From Kiloniellaceae bacterium (GTDB taxonomy: Bacteria > Pseudomonadota > Alphaproteobacteria > Kiloniellales > J153), in the NCBI GenBank assembly GCA_021776215.1, contig JAJFGI010000232.1, positions 1-35,035 of the forward strand: DNA of 35,035 nucleotides. The letters are read 5' to 3'. Of this stretch, positions 15,360 through 23,344 are shown piece after piece. Every line of letters starts with the position of its first letter. Within the stretch, counting starts at the first letter, position 1. Made by a program: the position numbers and the translations under genes. The notes under the pieces were generated by a model that saw nothing but the letters and a program-made list of their open reading frames with translations, was not told where the DNA came from and made no database searches.

Positions 15360-15961
15360 GACCCGGCGCCACGCCAACGGGCGCGGAACTTCAACGCCAT
15401 GAAAAGGGCGAAGCCGGGAGCACCGACCGCTGCCGCCAGAAGCAGCCAGTCCGCCCCGCCCAGCCACACGGCGAGCGGCACCACGAGCATCGCATCATCC
15501 GGATCGAACCCGGCAGCCCCGCGTAGCTCGCCGGCCCGCGCGCCGTGCAAATCCTCCAGCCGAACAACCAGCAGCAGAATGGCGGCAATCGCGGCGCCGG
15601 CGACAAGGCCCATCAGCGGCGCCCATGTGCCGAACATGCTGTCACGCAGGCCGATCCCCAGACCGGCGAACGCCAGCGCATTCGAAAGAGCATCGCTGAT
15701 CAGATCGAAGAAGTGGCCGCGCGCGCTGGATTTGCCGCTCAACCGGGCCAACTCGCCGTCGGCGCGGTCCAGAAACATGGAAAGAAGAAATATGCCGGCG
15801 CCCCAGTGACGCCACGCCTCGCCGCCATGGGCAAAGGCCCCGGCGGCGGCGAGACCCGTCACCAAACGGACTATGGTGACGTGATTGGGCGTGAGAGGGG
15901 TGGCAACCAGCGGCCGGACGGCAACGCGTACCGTCCGGTGAATCCAGGTATTGTGGCTCAT
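15356..15961 (-). CDS. CDP-alcohol phosphatidyltransferase family membrane protein
   Basis: The 201-aa protein from the ATG at 15961 (a GTG at 15994 would add 11 residues) has several membrane segments. It carries the full catalytic signature D-x2-DG-x2-AR-x8-G-x3-D-x3-D (LDRADGELARL, then GHFFDLISDALS). These enzymes transfer a phosphoryl-alcohol from a CDP-activated lipid or sugar to an alcohol acceptor in the membrane, making phospholipid or inositol-phosphate-type products. Its product is unknown. It lies next to the lipid transporter fusion and converges on the broken paralogue, sharing CTAG as overlapping stop codons, which suggests a small lipid-handling neighbourhood. Confidence 0.78.
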   Translation of the reverse strand: MSHNTWIHRTVRVAVRPLVATPLTPNHVTIVRLVTGLAAAGAFAHGGEAWRHWGAGIFLLSMFLDRADGELARLSGKSSARGHFFDLISDALSNALAFAGLGIGLRDSMFGTWAPLMGLVAGAAIAAILLLVVRLEDLHGARAGELRGAAGFDPDDAMLVVPLAVWLGGADWLLLAAAVGAPGFALFMALKFRARWRGAGS

Positions 15962-16134
15962 GCGGCGGGAGCTTAGCGGCCGCCGGACGCGCACTCAAGG
16001 TGCACGCGCAAACCGATCGCCCTCCCGGACCATGACCAAAACATGTCGGGAACGGGGCTCGGCCGGGTCACGGTACCGACTGGCGGATTCGGCCCGATCA
16101 TCCAATGAATCAAGTTGTTAGCGGGAAATTACCA

Positions 16135-16149
16135 TTAATCCGTAGTTAA
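16135..16149 (+). promoter_or_regulatory. CtrA-type box
   Basis: TTAATCCGTAGTTAA matches TTAA-N7-TTAA, the core of the CtrA cell-cycle regulator site. It lies 44 bp before the ATG at 16193 and 17 bp before the alternative ATG at 16166. The distance favours the later start if CtrA binds near -35. The site could in principle serve the minus-strand gene starting at 15961. Confidence 0.55.
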
Positions 16150-16192
16150 TCTCTCATGCGGCAAAATGCCGCTTCCTGCTTCACACAGCGAG

Positions 16193-17293
16193 ATGGGCAT
16201 CTTGGGCCACAAGAACGGCAAACCCGCGAAGTCAAAGCGTGCCGCCAAGAAAACGGCCGCCGCATCGTCACGCGCCGGCGACGCCGACCCGCGGCCGGGC
16301 ACGGCTAAGGAACCGCCTGCTACCAAGGCGGTAAAGCCGGCGACCGGCACGGCACCGACCCAGGGCAAGCGCCCGCGTGCCGGCCGGGCCCCGAGCGGCG
16401 CCGCGGCCACCGTTGCGGATAAACAGGTCGAGCCGCCGAAACTCGGGCCGCCGTCCGGCCCGGCCACCGTGTCCCCCCCTCTCTCGGGTGCGGCGGCAGC
16501 TCCCGTATCGCGAAATCCGGCGGGCGTCGCGCCCGCCGGTCCGGCCCTGCCCACCTCGGCCAACCCTCACTCGGCCAGCCCTCACTCGGCCAGCCCTCTC
16601 CCAGCCAACCCTTTCCCGGGAGCACGGCGGCGGACCTCGGAGCGTGCCGGCGCCGCCCCCGGTCACGGCGACGCCAAACGGACCGGTTCCGACGCGCGAG
16701 GCGACTCGGGCGACTCGGGCGAGACGCCGCCGCGAGCCAACAAGCTGATGCCGACCAATGCGGTACATCCGACGGAGCGGCGCATCAAGCGGCGCATGCA
16801 CAAGAACGGGGCGCTCATGGCCGCTGCCGGCGCCGCGCTGCTCGGCGTTCTGATTCTCAGCAATCAAAGCGAACCGCCAGAGCTGGTGCTCAGCGACCGG
16901 CAAATCGCCTCACGCCTACCGGCCGGCCAGGATTGGCAGAGCGACGCCCCACCGGAGACCACTTCCGAAACCGCCAGCCGCCGCCCAGCCGCCGATAGCG
17001 ACAGCCCGCCGGCGCGGCCTCACAGCACCGTCGACAATCCGCAACTGGCGGCCCAAGACCAGGCCCAGACCCACATGGACGCACTGAATACGGGCGATAT
17101 CGTCGAAATGGAGCGTCTGCTGACCCGCCTGGATTTGGCCGTGGGTACCCCCGACGGCGTCATCGACGAGGACACCACGCAAGCCATCCGCCTCTATCAG
17201 GAGATTGCCGGCCTGCCCGTCGACGGCAAGGTGTCGCAAGACCTGCTCGCCGACATGCGCGAGGTGGTCAAGATTCTCGACGGCACTAACTAG
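16193..17293 (+). CDS. Single-pass membrane protein with C-terminal peptidoglycan-binding-like domain
   Basis: The 366-aa protein has three parts: a long Pro/Ala/Arg-rich low-complexity cytoplasmic region with basic stretches (KPAKSKRAAKKTAA), one membrane helix around residues 205-222 (GALMAAAGAALLGVLIL), and a periplasmic tail. The tail ends in a PG_binding_1-like fold (MERLLTRLDLAVGTPDGVIDE, then TTQAIRLYQ). I do not recognise a named gene. A cell-envelope or division-linked role is suggested by the domain and the CtrA-type box upstream. The ATG at 16193 is preferred over 16166 because of a short AGCGAG ribosome-like site and the box position. It converges on ispE with 10 bp between stops. 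Confidence 0.65.
   Translation: MGILGHKNGKPAKSKRAAKKTAAASSRAGDADPRPGTAKEPPATKAVKPATGTAPTQGKRPRAGRAPSGAAATVADKQVEPPKLGPPSGPATVSPPLSGAAAAPVSRNPAGVAPAGPALPTSANPHSASPHSASPLPANPFPGARRRTSERAGAAPGHGDAKRTGSDARGDSGDSGETPPRANKLMPTNAVHPTERRIKRRMHKNGALMAAAGAALLGVLILSNQSEPPELVLSDRQIASRLPAGQDWQSDAPPETTSETASRRPAADSDSPPARPHSTVDNPQLAAQDQAQTHMDALNTGDIVEMERLLTRLDLAVGTPDGVIDEDTTQAIRLYQEIAGLPVDGKVSQDLLADMREVVKILDGTN
16551..16610 (+). repeat. 15-bp tandem repeat inside the low-complexity coding region
   Basis: The unit CTCACTCGGCCAGCC occurs twice exactly (16566-16580 and 16581-16595), flanked on each side by a degenerate copy. It encodes a Pro-x-Ser-Ala-Ser/Asn-type pentapeptide. The period is a multiple of three, so copy-number change would keep the frame. 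Confidence 0.75.
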
Positions 17294-17303
17294 GGCGTAA
17301 CAC

Positions 17304-18203
17304 CTAAACGGCGTCACCGCCGACCGGTTGCTCATCTTCGCCATTCAGAATCGGCGCCGCGGCAAGCCACCACGTCGGCCGCTGCGCCCGAATCCGCGCG
17401 GCGGCGCCGCGTGCCGACGACGGATCCGCATAGAGACCGAAGCACGTCGCGCCGCTGCCGGACATCCGCGCCAGGAGACAACCGGCGGTCGCCGAAAGTG
17501 CCGCCAGCACATCATCGATCTCCGGCATCAAGCGTCGTGCGGCCGGTTCCAGGTCATTGCGGCAAGCCGCCAACCGCGCCGCCAAGTCGGTCGCCGTGGC
17601 GATCGGCCCGATCCAGGGTTGCGGCGGCGAAAAGGCGCCCCGGCGCGCGGCAAAGACGGCGCTCGTCGCCAGCGGCCGGCCCGGATTGGCCAGGACCAGC
17701 CAGGCTTTTGGCAAACCCGGCAGCGGCACGATCCGCTCGCCAATCCCTGAGACATAGTTGGGCCCGCCGGCAAGGCAGACCGGCACATCGGCGCCCAGGT
17801 CGGGGGCGAGCCCCTTCAGCACGGCCCTGTCGCCGGCGCCCCAAAGTGCTGCCAGACCGCGGAGCGCGGCAGCGGCATCGGCGGAGCCCCCGCCCAGACC
17901 GGCGGCGACCGGCAACCGTTTGTCCAGGCGAATGGCGGCACCGTCCGCAATGCCCAAGCGTGTCCGCAGAGCCCGCGCCGCGCGCAGCACCAGATTGTCG
18001 TCAGCCGTGCTCCCGGCACCCGTGATCGCAGATGCCAACGGGCCGGTTATGGAGAGCGTCAAGTCGGCGGCGGGAGCAAACGTCAACTCGTCGCCAATGC
18101 CGGCAAAGACAACCAAGCTTTCCAGCTCGTGATAGCCGTCGGCCCGGCGTCCGACGATGTGGAGGGTCAGGTTGACCTTGGCCCAGGCGGAGCGCCGCAG
18201 CAT
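17304..18203 (-). CDS. ispE: 4-diphosphocytidyl-2-C-methyl-D-erythritol kinase
   Basis: This 299-aa GHMP kinase catalyses the ATP-dependent 2-phosphorylation of CDP-methylerythritol in the MEP isoprenoid pathway. The start AWAKVNLTLHIVGRRADGYHEL, with its substrate Lys and DGYHEL, is diagnostic. The ATP loop is PVAAGLGGGSADAAAALRGL and the third motif is MSGSGATCFGL near the C-terminus. The ATG at 18203 has a GAGG site about 11 nt upstream and lies 31 bp after the TPR lipoprotein stop, so the two are probably co-transcribed. Isoprenoid supply links loosely to the hopanoid and quinone genes nearby, but this enzyme is a general housekeeping function. Confidence 0.95.
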   Translation of the reverse strand: MLRRSAWAKVNLTLHIVGRRADGYHELESLVVFAGIGDELTFAPAADLTLSITGPLASAITGAGSTADDNLVLRAARALRTRLGIADGAAIRLDKRLPVAAGLGGGSADAAAALRGLAALWGAGDRAVLKGLAPDLGADVPVCLAGGPNYVSGIGERIVPLPGLPKAWLVLANPGRPLATSAVFAARRGAFSPPQPWIGPIATATDLAARLAACRNDLEPAARRLMPEIDDVLAALSATAGCLLARMSGSGATCFGLYADPSSARGAAARIRAQRPTWWLAAAPILNGEDEQPVGGDAV

Positions 18204-18234
18204 CGGGGCGGCTACCTCGGGCGTATCGGCGGGA

Positions 18235-19998
18235 TCAGATATCTTTTCCCGGCTCTTTCAGACCGTTGCGAATCTTACCTTCGATCGTCGGCACCGTGTC
18301 GGCTTCTGGCTCCAGGCTCAGGGCACGGCGCCATTGGAACCGCGCCTCCTGGTGGCGGCCGACGCGCCAGTAGACATCGCCCAGATGGTCATTGATTACC
18401 GGATCCTGCGGCCGCAACTCGACGGCGCGTTCCAGCATCTTGACCCCTTCCTGATACTCGCCGAGGCGGTAATAGACCCAGCCCAGGCTATCGACAATAA
18501 AGCCATCGTCGGGGCGCAGCTCCACGGCGCGAACGAGCATGCCCTTGGCCTTGTCGAGGTTCAGCTTCTTCTCGACCCACGAGTACGCCAGGTAGTTGAG
18601 GACAAACGGTTGATCCGGCTCGAGCTCGAGGGCCTGCAGGAAGTCCTTTTCGGCGCGCGGCCACTGCTCCAAACGCTCGAGGGCAATACCGCGGAAGTAG
18701 AATAGACTCCAGTGCCGACGATCCGGGTCGGCGATCCGCGCCGCGGCACGGTCATAGGCGGACGCGGCCTCTTCAAAACGCTCCTTGCTGCGATACAGGT
18801 TGCCAAGACGATACAGCGGCTCGAACCGGGCCGGGCGGGCGGCCGCCAGGGTTTCAAGCTCCGCAGCGGCCTCGTCGACTCGATCCAGGCTTTCCAGTTC
18901 TTCCGCGATCCGCAGCCCGGCCATCCAGGAAAACGGCGACTGAGCCGGGATTTGCCGATAGACCACGATGGCCTCGGCACCGCGCCCCTGGCCTTGCAGC
19001 ACCTCGCCGATAAGGATCCGCGCAATCTCGAAATCAGGCTTCAACCACAGGGCAAGGTGCGCGTGCACCAAGGCGATCTCTTCCGCCCGTTCCTGGGAAA
19101 GCAGGCTGGCCAGGTTGAACAAGGCTTCCGCCATACCGTCCGCCGGCGTGGCGACCGAGGGTTGCGGCGTGCCGCCGGCCTGCAGGCGCTCCAGCGCGAC
19201 CTCGAACAGCGTCGAATCCGGGCTGCGCTCGAGCATGTCTTGATAAAGCTTGGCGGCGCGGTCCACCTCGCCGATGCGTTCGAAGAAATTGCCGACCACC
19301 CAGGCCAAGCGGAGGGTCGGCCTGTCGGTTGCCTCAAGGGCCTCCTCATAGGCGACCTTCGCGGCATCCATCCGCCCGGCGACGTCATTGATGAGCGCCA
19401 GATGCAGACTGTAGAAAACACCGAATCCGTTGCGGTTGCGCAGCGGCGCCGCCCGCTCGATCGCCGCATCGAGATTGCCCTTGGCGACCTGGACCCAGGA
19501 CCGCAAAAGCGGCCCGGTAACCGTATTCAGACCCTTTTCCGGCAACTGGGTGAGGATATCCTCCGCCTCGTCCATGGCCCCGCGGGCGGCGGCATCGACG
19601 GCCAGGACAAGACCGGCCAACCCTTGATCCGGATCCGCCGGACCGATACGCCGTGCCAACTCCACCGCCTTGGGCCGCCGCCCGTCCGCCGCGTTCAGGA
19701 CGAAAGCGCGATCAAGAAGTTGCTCGTTTTCCGGATCCGAGGCCAGCGCCTGCAGCATATAGTCCGCGGCACTCGATATATCCTGTTGGCGCCCGGCATG
19801 GAGGCCGGCCAGATAGGCGCCGTACGGCGATCCCGATTGCACGTCGGCATCCGTGCTCACATCGCTGGACGCCGCGGCCACCCGAAGAATGGGCAGCGAG
19901 GGCGGCTCGGCGGCAAGCTCGCTGATTTCGGCGCAACCCGGAAGCAACAGAACCACGCCGGTCAGTGCCCACAACGCCCTATACATCTTGGACCGCAC
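18235..19998 (-). CDS. TPR-repeat lipoprotein
   Basis: This 587-aa protein starts at a GTG at 19998 with an ideal ribosome site, AAGGAGG, eight bases upstream; the ATG at 19986 is too far from it. The N-terminus RALWALTGVVLLLPGC is a lipoprotein signal with an LPGC lipobox, so the mature protein is probably lipid-anchored in the periplasm. The rest is a solenoid of TPR-like helices (for example LDRAFVLNAADGRRPKAVEL and FVLNYLAYSWVEKKLNLDKA) throughout. TPR proteins scaffold other proteins and have no catalysis of their own. Partners are unknown. It is followed 31 bp later by ispE, an arrangement I associate with alphaproteobacteria. Confidence 0.85.
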   Translation of the reverse strand: MRSKMYRALWALTGVVLLLPGCAEISELAAEPPSLPILRVAAASSDVSTDADVQSGSPYGAYLAGLHAGRQQDISSAADYMLQALASDPENEQLLDRAFVLNAADGRRPKAVELARRIGPADPDQGLAGLVLAVDAAARGAMDEAEDILTQLPEKGLNTVTGPLLRSWVQVAKGNLDAAIERAAPLRNRNGFGVFYSLHLALINDVAGRMDAAKVAYEEALEATDRPTLRLAWVVGNFFERIGEVDRAAKLYQDMLERSPDSTLFEVALERLQAGGTPQPSVATPADGMAEALFNLASLLSQERAEEIALVHAHLALWLKPDFEIARILIGEVLQGQGRGAEAIVVYRQIPAQSPFSWMAGLRIAEELESLDRVDEAAAELETLAAARPARFEPLYRLGNLYRSKERFEEAASAYDRAAARIADPDRRHWSLFYFRGIALERLEQWPRAEKDFLQALELEPDQPFVLNYLAYSWVEKKLNLDKAKGMLVRAVELRPDDGFIVDSLGWVYYRLGEYQEGVKMLERAVELRPQDPVINDHLGDVYWRVGRHQEARFQWRRALSLEPEADTVPTIEGKIRNGLKEPGKDI

Positions 19999-20143
19999 CA
20001 ATTCGCCCTCCTTCGGGGCCTTTATAGGCGCCGCTGATCGCCCACGGCAACAGGCCGGCCTGAGTCCGGCGGCGGCGTTCCCCAAATTGGTACGCGGCGC
20101 CCGCGCAAGCAAGGACGAAACGGCCTGCGAGAGCCGGTAATCC

Positions 20144-21796
20144 CTACATATTGGGATAGTTCGGCCCGCCGCCCCCTTCCGGGGTCACCCAGGTGATGTT
20201 CTGCTCCGGGTCCTTGATATCGCAAGTTTTGCAGTGCACGCAATTCTGGGCGTTGATCTGGAGCCGGGCATTGCCGCCGTCCGCGTCGCGGATGATCTCA
20301 TACACACCCGCCGGGCAGTACCGCTGTTCCGGCGCGTCATAGAGCGGCAGATTGTGCGCCACGGGCACCGCAGGATCGGCCAGGCGCAGGTGGACCGGCT
20401 GGTCCTCTTCGTGGTTCGTGCCCGACAGGAAGACCGAGGATGGCTTGTCGAAGCTCACCACCCCATCCGGCTTGGGATAGTCGATCTTCGGCGCCTCGGC
20501 GGCCGGCCGCAGGCTGCGGTTATCCGGTTCCCGGTGATGCAGGGTCCACGGCGCCCGGCCGCCCAACAGTTTGAGATCAAGGCCGGCGTAGAGCATGGAA
20601 CCGAACAGGCCCCAGCGGGCGAACGCGGGGCGGAAGTTGCGCGCCTTGTGCAACTCCTCGTAGATCCACGATCCGCGGACTTTCTCCGGATAGCTCGTAA
20701 GCTCGCCGTATCCCGCATCGCCGGTCGACAGCGCCTCGTGGACCGTTTCGGCGGCCAGCATGCCGCTTTTGATGGCGTTATGGCTGCCCTTGATCTTCGG
20801 CACATTCAAGAATCCGGCGGCGCAGCCAAGCAGCAACCCGCCGGGGAAGACCAATTTCGGCAAGGCCTGCACACCGCCCTCGTTGAGGGCGCGGGCGCCG
20901 TAAGCGATACGCGTGCCACCGGCGAGCATCGGCCGGATCGCCGGGTGCGTCTTGAAGCGCTGGAACTCGTCGAACGGCGACAGGTGCGGGTTCTTGTAGT
21001 CCAGGCCAATCACATAGCCGATCGCCGCCTGATGGTCTTCCAGATGATAGATGAACGAGCCGCCCCAGGTTCGGCGGTCCATGGGCCAACCCGCCGTGTG
21101 CAAGACCAGTCCCTGGCGGTGCTGCGCCGGATCGAGCTGCCAGAGCTCCTTGAGGCCGATGCCGTAGGTCTGCGGGTCCGCGCCCTCGCCCAGGGCGAAG
21201 CGCTGCATCAGGGTCTTGGTCAGGGAGCCGCGGCAGCCTTCGCCGAACAGCGTGTACTTGGCGCGCAGCTCCATGCCCGGCTGATAGGTGTCCTTCTTGG
21301 TGCCGTCCTTGGCCACGCCCATGTCGCCGGTGGCCACCCCGCAGACACGCCCGGCATCGTCGTAGAGCACCTCGGCGGCGGCAAAGCCGGGAAAGACCTC
21401 GACGCCGAGGGCTTCCGCCTGCGCGCCCAGCCAGCGGCACAGGTTGCCCAAGGAGATGATGTAGTTGCCGTGGTTCTGGAACTGCGCCGGCATCACTCCC
21501 ACGGGCAGGCCATAGGCCCGCGTCGCCGTGAGCAGCTTGAATTTGTCCTCGCCGACCGGCGTGTTCAGCGGCGCGCCCTTGTCCTTCCAATCGGGGACCA
21601 GTTCGTCCAGGGCGCGCGGCTCGAAGACGGCGCCGGAGAGGATGTGCGCGCCCACCTCGGAACCCTTTTCCAGCACGCAGACGGAGATATCGTGACCCCC
21701 TTCGGCGGCCAACTGGCGCAGCCGGATCGCCGCCGCCAGACCCGCCGGCCCGGCACCGACGATGACGACATCGTAGTCCATTGACTCCCGTTCCAT
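20144..21796 (-). CDS. Electron transfer flavoprotein-ubiquinone oxidoreductase
   Basis: This enzyme of about 550 aa passes electrons from ETF (from acyl-CoA and related dehydrogenases) to membrane quinone. The FAD loop VVIVGAGPAGLAAAIRL is at the N-terminus. The central region has GCAAGFLNVPKIKGSHNAIKS-like ETF-QO sequence. The C-terminus holds a 4Fe-4S set: a Cys in RYCPAGVYEI, then CVHCKTC, followed by the family ending WVTPEGGGGPNYPNM. Starts at 21826, 21796 and 21781 are all in frame; 21796 best fits the family length. It lies 140 bp downstream of rquA on the same strand, so it may read quinone pools altered by RquA. Confidence 0.93.
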   Translation of the reverse strand: MERESMDYDVVIVGAGPAGLAAAIRLRQLAAEGGHDISVCVLEKGSEVGAHILSGAVFEPRALDELVPDWKDKGAPLNTPVGEDKFKLLTATRAYGLPVGVMPAQFQNHGNYIISLGNLCRWLGAQAEALGVEVFPGFAAAEVLYDDAGRVCGVATGDMGVAKDGTKKDTYQPGMELRAKYTLFGEGCRGSLTKTLMQRFALGEGADPQTYGIGLKELWQLDPAQHRQGLVLHTAGWPMDRRTWGGSFIYHLEDHQAAIGYVIGLDYKNPHLSPFDEFQRFKTHPAIRPMLAGGTRIAYGARALNEGGVQALPKLVFPGGLLLGCAAGFLNVPKIKGSHNAIKSGMLAAETVHEALSTGDAGYGELTSYPEKVRGSWIYEELHKARNFRPAFARWGLFGSMLYAGLDLKLLGGRAPWTLHHREPDNRSLRPAAEAPKIDYPKPDGVVSFDKPSSVFLSGTNHEEDQPVHLRLADPAVPVAHNLPLYDAPEQRYCPAGVYEIIRDADGGNARLQINAQNCVHCKTCDIKDPEQNITWVTPEGGGGPNYPNM

Positions 21797-21838
21797 GGTC
21801 CCGGTCCCCGTTGTCTCCGTCCGCATGTCCGCACCTAG

Positions 21839-21859
21839 GCCATCGCCGTGCGCGATGGC
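21839..21859. other. 8-bp perfect hairpin between rquA and ETF-QO genes
   Basis: GCCATCGC (21839-21846) and GCGATGGC (21852-21859) pair around a 5-nt loop in the 140-bp gap. No T-run follows on the minus strand, so a terminator is not demonstrated. It could weaken read-through from rquA into the oxidoreductase gene. Confidence 0.4.
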
Positions 21860-21936
21860 GCATAGACATAGTACAGATGTCGCGTCGCGGCCATGGCGAA
21901 ACGGCCGCTCCGGGGCGTATGGGATTCTGTGGGGCT

Positions 21937-22659
21937 TCAGTGCCGGCGGCGGGCGACGATTTTTTGATACATGCCGGCGAAGTAGGTTTGCTTGGACCAG
22001 GAGAACCGGTCCGACTCGCGGGCGAAGTCGCGAATCTCGCGGCGCCAGAGGGCCTTGGCGAACGGCTCCAGGGTTTCGAACACCAGGCTCATGGCGGGCT
22101 TGAGGGGGTGCGCGCCGTGCGGCCGATGGTAATCGACAAAGATGACCTTGCCGCCGGGGACGACACTGCCGAGCAGGGCGGCGACGACCTTGCGCTTGTA
22201 GGCATCCGGCAGCTCGTGGAGCAGAAAGAAGCAGCACACAGCATCATACTCACCACCCAGATCGGCGGCATCATGAACGCAGGCCCGCGCATTCGGATAG
22301 GGCTGCAGCTTGCGCCGGCAATTGGCGACCTGCAGAGGCGCTACATCCGCCACGTGCAAGCACCCGCCCGGCCCCACATGAGTGGCAAGGCGCGGCGAGA
22401 AGTCGCCGTAGACGCAGGCCGGCTGCAACACCCGCTGCCCCGGCCGCACTTCAGCCAAGGTAGCGCGCAGCAGCTTGCCATAATTCCCCCACAGGATCGA
22501 CGAGACGATCCACGGCCGATCGAGCAAGGCGAGGTTGCGTGGGCTAAGATAGGCCCACGAATAAACGTCCTCGAGATAGGCCGGTACGTCAGGAACCATC
22601 TGGCGCATGGGCGACAGGGAACGCCGGGTGCCGGTGATCGAGACGGGGTTGTCGGTCAT
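21937..22659 (-). CDS. rquA: RquA-like rhodoquinone biosynthesis methyltransferase-family protein
   Basis: This 240-aa class I SAM-methyltransferase-fold protein has features I recognise from RquA: an N-terminal PxYLxDxYSWAYL segment (residues 26-38), SILWGNY (54-60), a modified SAM loop ACVYGDFSPRLA (81-92) in place of the usual DxGxGxG, and a CCFFLLHELP strand. RquA replaces a methoxy group of ubiquinone with an amino group to make rhodoquinone, a low-potential carrier for anaerobic fumarate-type respiration. The ATG is 8 bp after the NapC-like gene's stop, so they form one operon. The alternative is a generic methyltransferase; the combined motifs favour RquA. Confidence 0.78.
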   Translation of the reverse strand: MTDNPVSITGTRRSLSPMRQMVPDVPAYLEDVYSWAYLSPRNLALLDRPWIVSSILWGNYGKLLRATLAEVRPGQRVLQPACVYGDFSPRLATHVGPGGCLHVADVAPLQVANCRRKLQPYPNARACVHDAADLGGEYDAVCCFFLLHELPDAYKRKVVAALLGSVVPGGKVIFVDYHRPHGAHPLKPAMSLVFETLEPFAKALWRREIRDFARESDRFSWSKQTYFAGMYQKIVARRRH

Positions 22660-22667
22660 CGTGCTGC

Positions 22668-23243
22668 CTAATTCCCCTTGCTGGATCGTTCGAGGAAGCT
22701 TTCCCGCGGCGGCACGTCGTCGTGCACCAGGTTGTAGTGGCAGGCGATGCAGGTCATGCCGGACTCGCGCGCCTCGGCATGCTGCACCTGGCCGCGCTTC
22801 TTTTCCGGCTTGATGTATTCTTCTTTGTGACAGGTGCGGCAGGTGGCGCTGTCGTTGGCGAGCATCCAGTCACGCACGGCATAGGCCAACTCGGGCCGCC
22901 GTTCCTGCCAGACCGCCGGGTCCGTGTAGTCATAGCGAATCTCGCCGTATAGGTCCTGAACGCCCTTCACCACGTGGGTCCAGGTGGCCGGCACCAGACC
23001 CTTCGGAATGTGACAGTCGGCACAGCCCGGCTGCACCCCGCCGGTCCGTGTCCGGTGAGACGATTTCAAAAACGTCTCGCTCTTGGCGATGTATTCGCCG
23101 GTCAGATGGCAGGATGTACAGAACTTATCGGTATTCGTGTAGTGATCCATCTGCTCGGCGCCGAGGACGACGGCGACCCCGATGACAAAACCGATGGCCA
23201 ACGTTGCAATGGTAACGCCGCTTATCCACTTGAAGATGCGCAC
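22668..23243 (-). CDS. NapC/NirT family membrane-anchored tetrahaem cytochrome c
   Basis: The 191-aa protein has one N-terminal membrane anchor (about residues 8-28) and four CxxCH haem sites: CTSCH (42-46), CADCH (74-78), CRTCH (135-139) and CIACH (165-169). That is the classic NapC/NirT layout. These proteins oxidise membrane quinol and pass electrons to periplasmic reductases or cytochromes. The GTG at 23243 is preferred because a GGGGGGA ribosome site lies about six bases upstream and the protein then begins MRIFKWIS. A longer frame to 23300 would start inside a hairpin. Genes on either side encode a periplasmic haem protein and RquA, consistent with quinol-to-periplasm electron flow. Confidence 0.88.
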   Translation of the reverse strand: MRIFKWISGVTIATLAIGFVIGVAVVLGAEQMDHYTNTDKFCTSCHLTGEYIAKSETFLKSSHRTRTGGVQPGCADCHIPKGLVPATWTHVVKGVQDLYGEIRYDYTDPAVWQERRPELAYAVRDWMLANDSATCRTCHKEEYIKPEKKRGQVQHAEARESGMTCIACHYNLVHDDVPPRESFLERSSKGN

Positions 23244-23297
23244 TGGATGTCCCCCCAGATATTGCCGCAGCGACTGCGCTGGGTCGCCACGGACCGG

Positions 23298-23332
23298 CAT
23301 CCTCCCCGACAGAACTCCGAGCGGGGAGGATG
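23298..23332. other. 11-bp perfect intercistronic hairpin between the haem-protein and NapC genes
   Basis: CATCCTCCCCG (23298-23308) pairs perfectly with CGGGGAGGATG (23322-23332) around a 13-nt loop, just after the upstream gene's stop. No U-run follows. It probably stabilises or attenuates the mRNA, letting the first gene be expressed above the second. Confidence 0.6.
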
Positions 23333-23344
23333 TGGGCCGGCTGC

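Noticed and set aside
18712-20037. Plus-strand open frame of 441 codons opposite the TPR lipoprotein
   Set aside because: It is a shadow of TPR coding sequence with no domain and no ribosome site that I can support.
20234-21784. Long plus-strand open frame (516 codons) opposite the ETF-QO gene
   Set aside because: It mirrors a conserved flavoprotein; long antisense frames are common in high-GC DNA.
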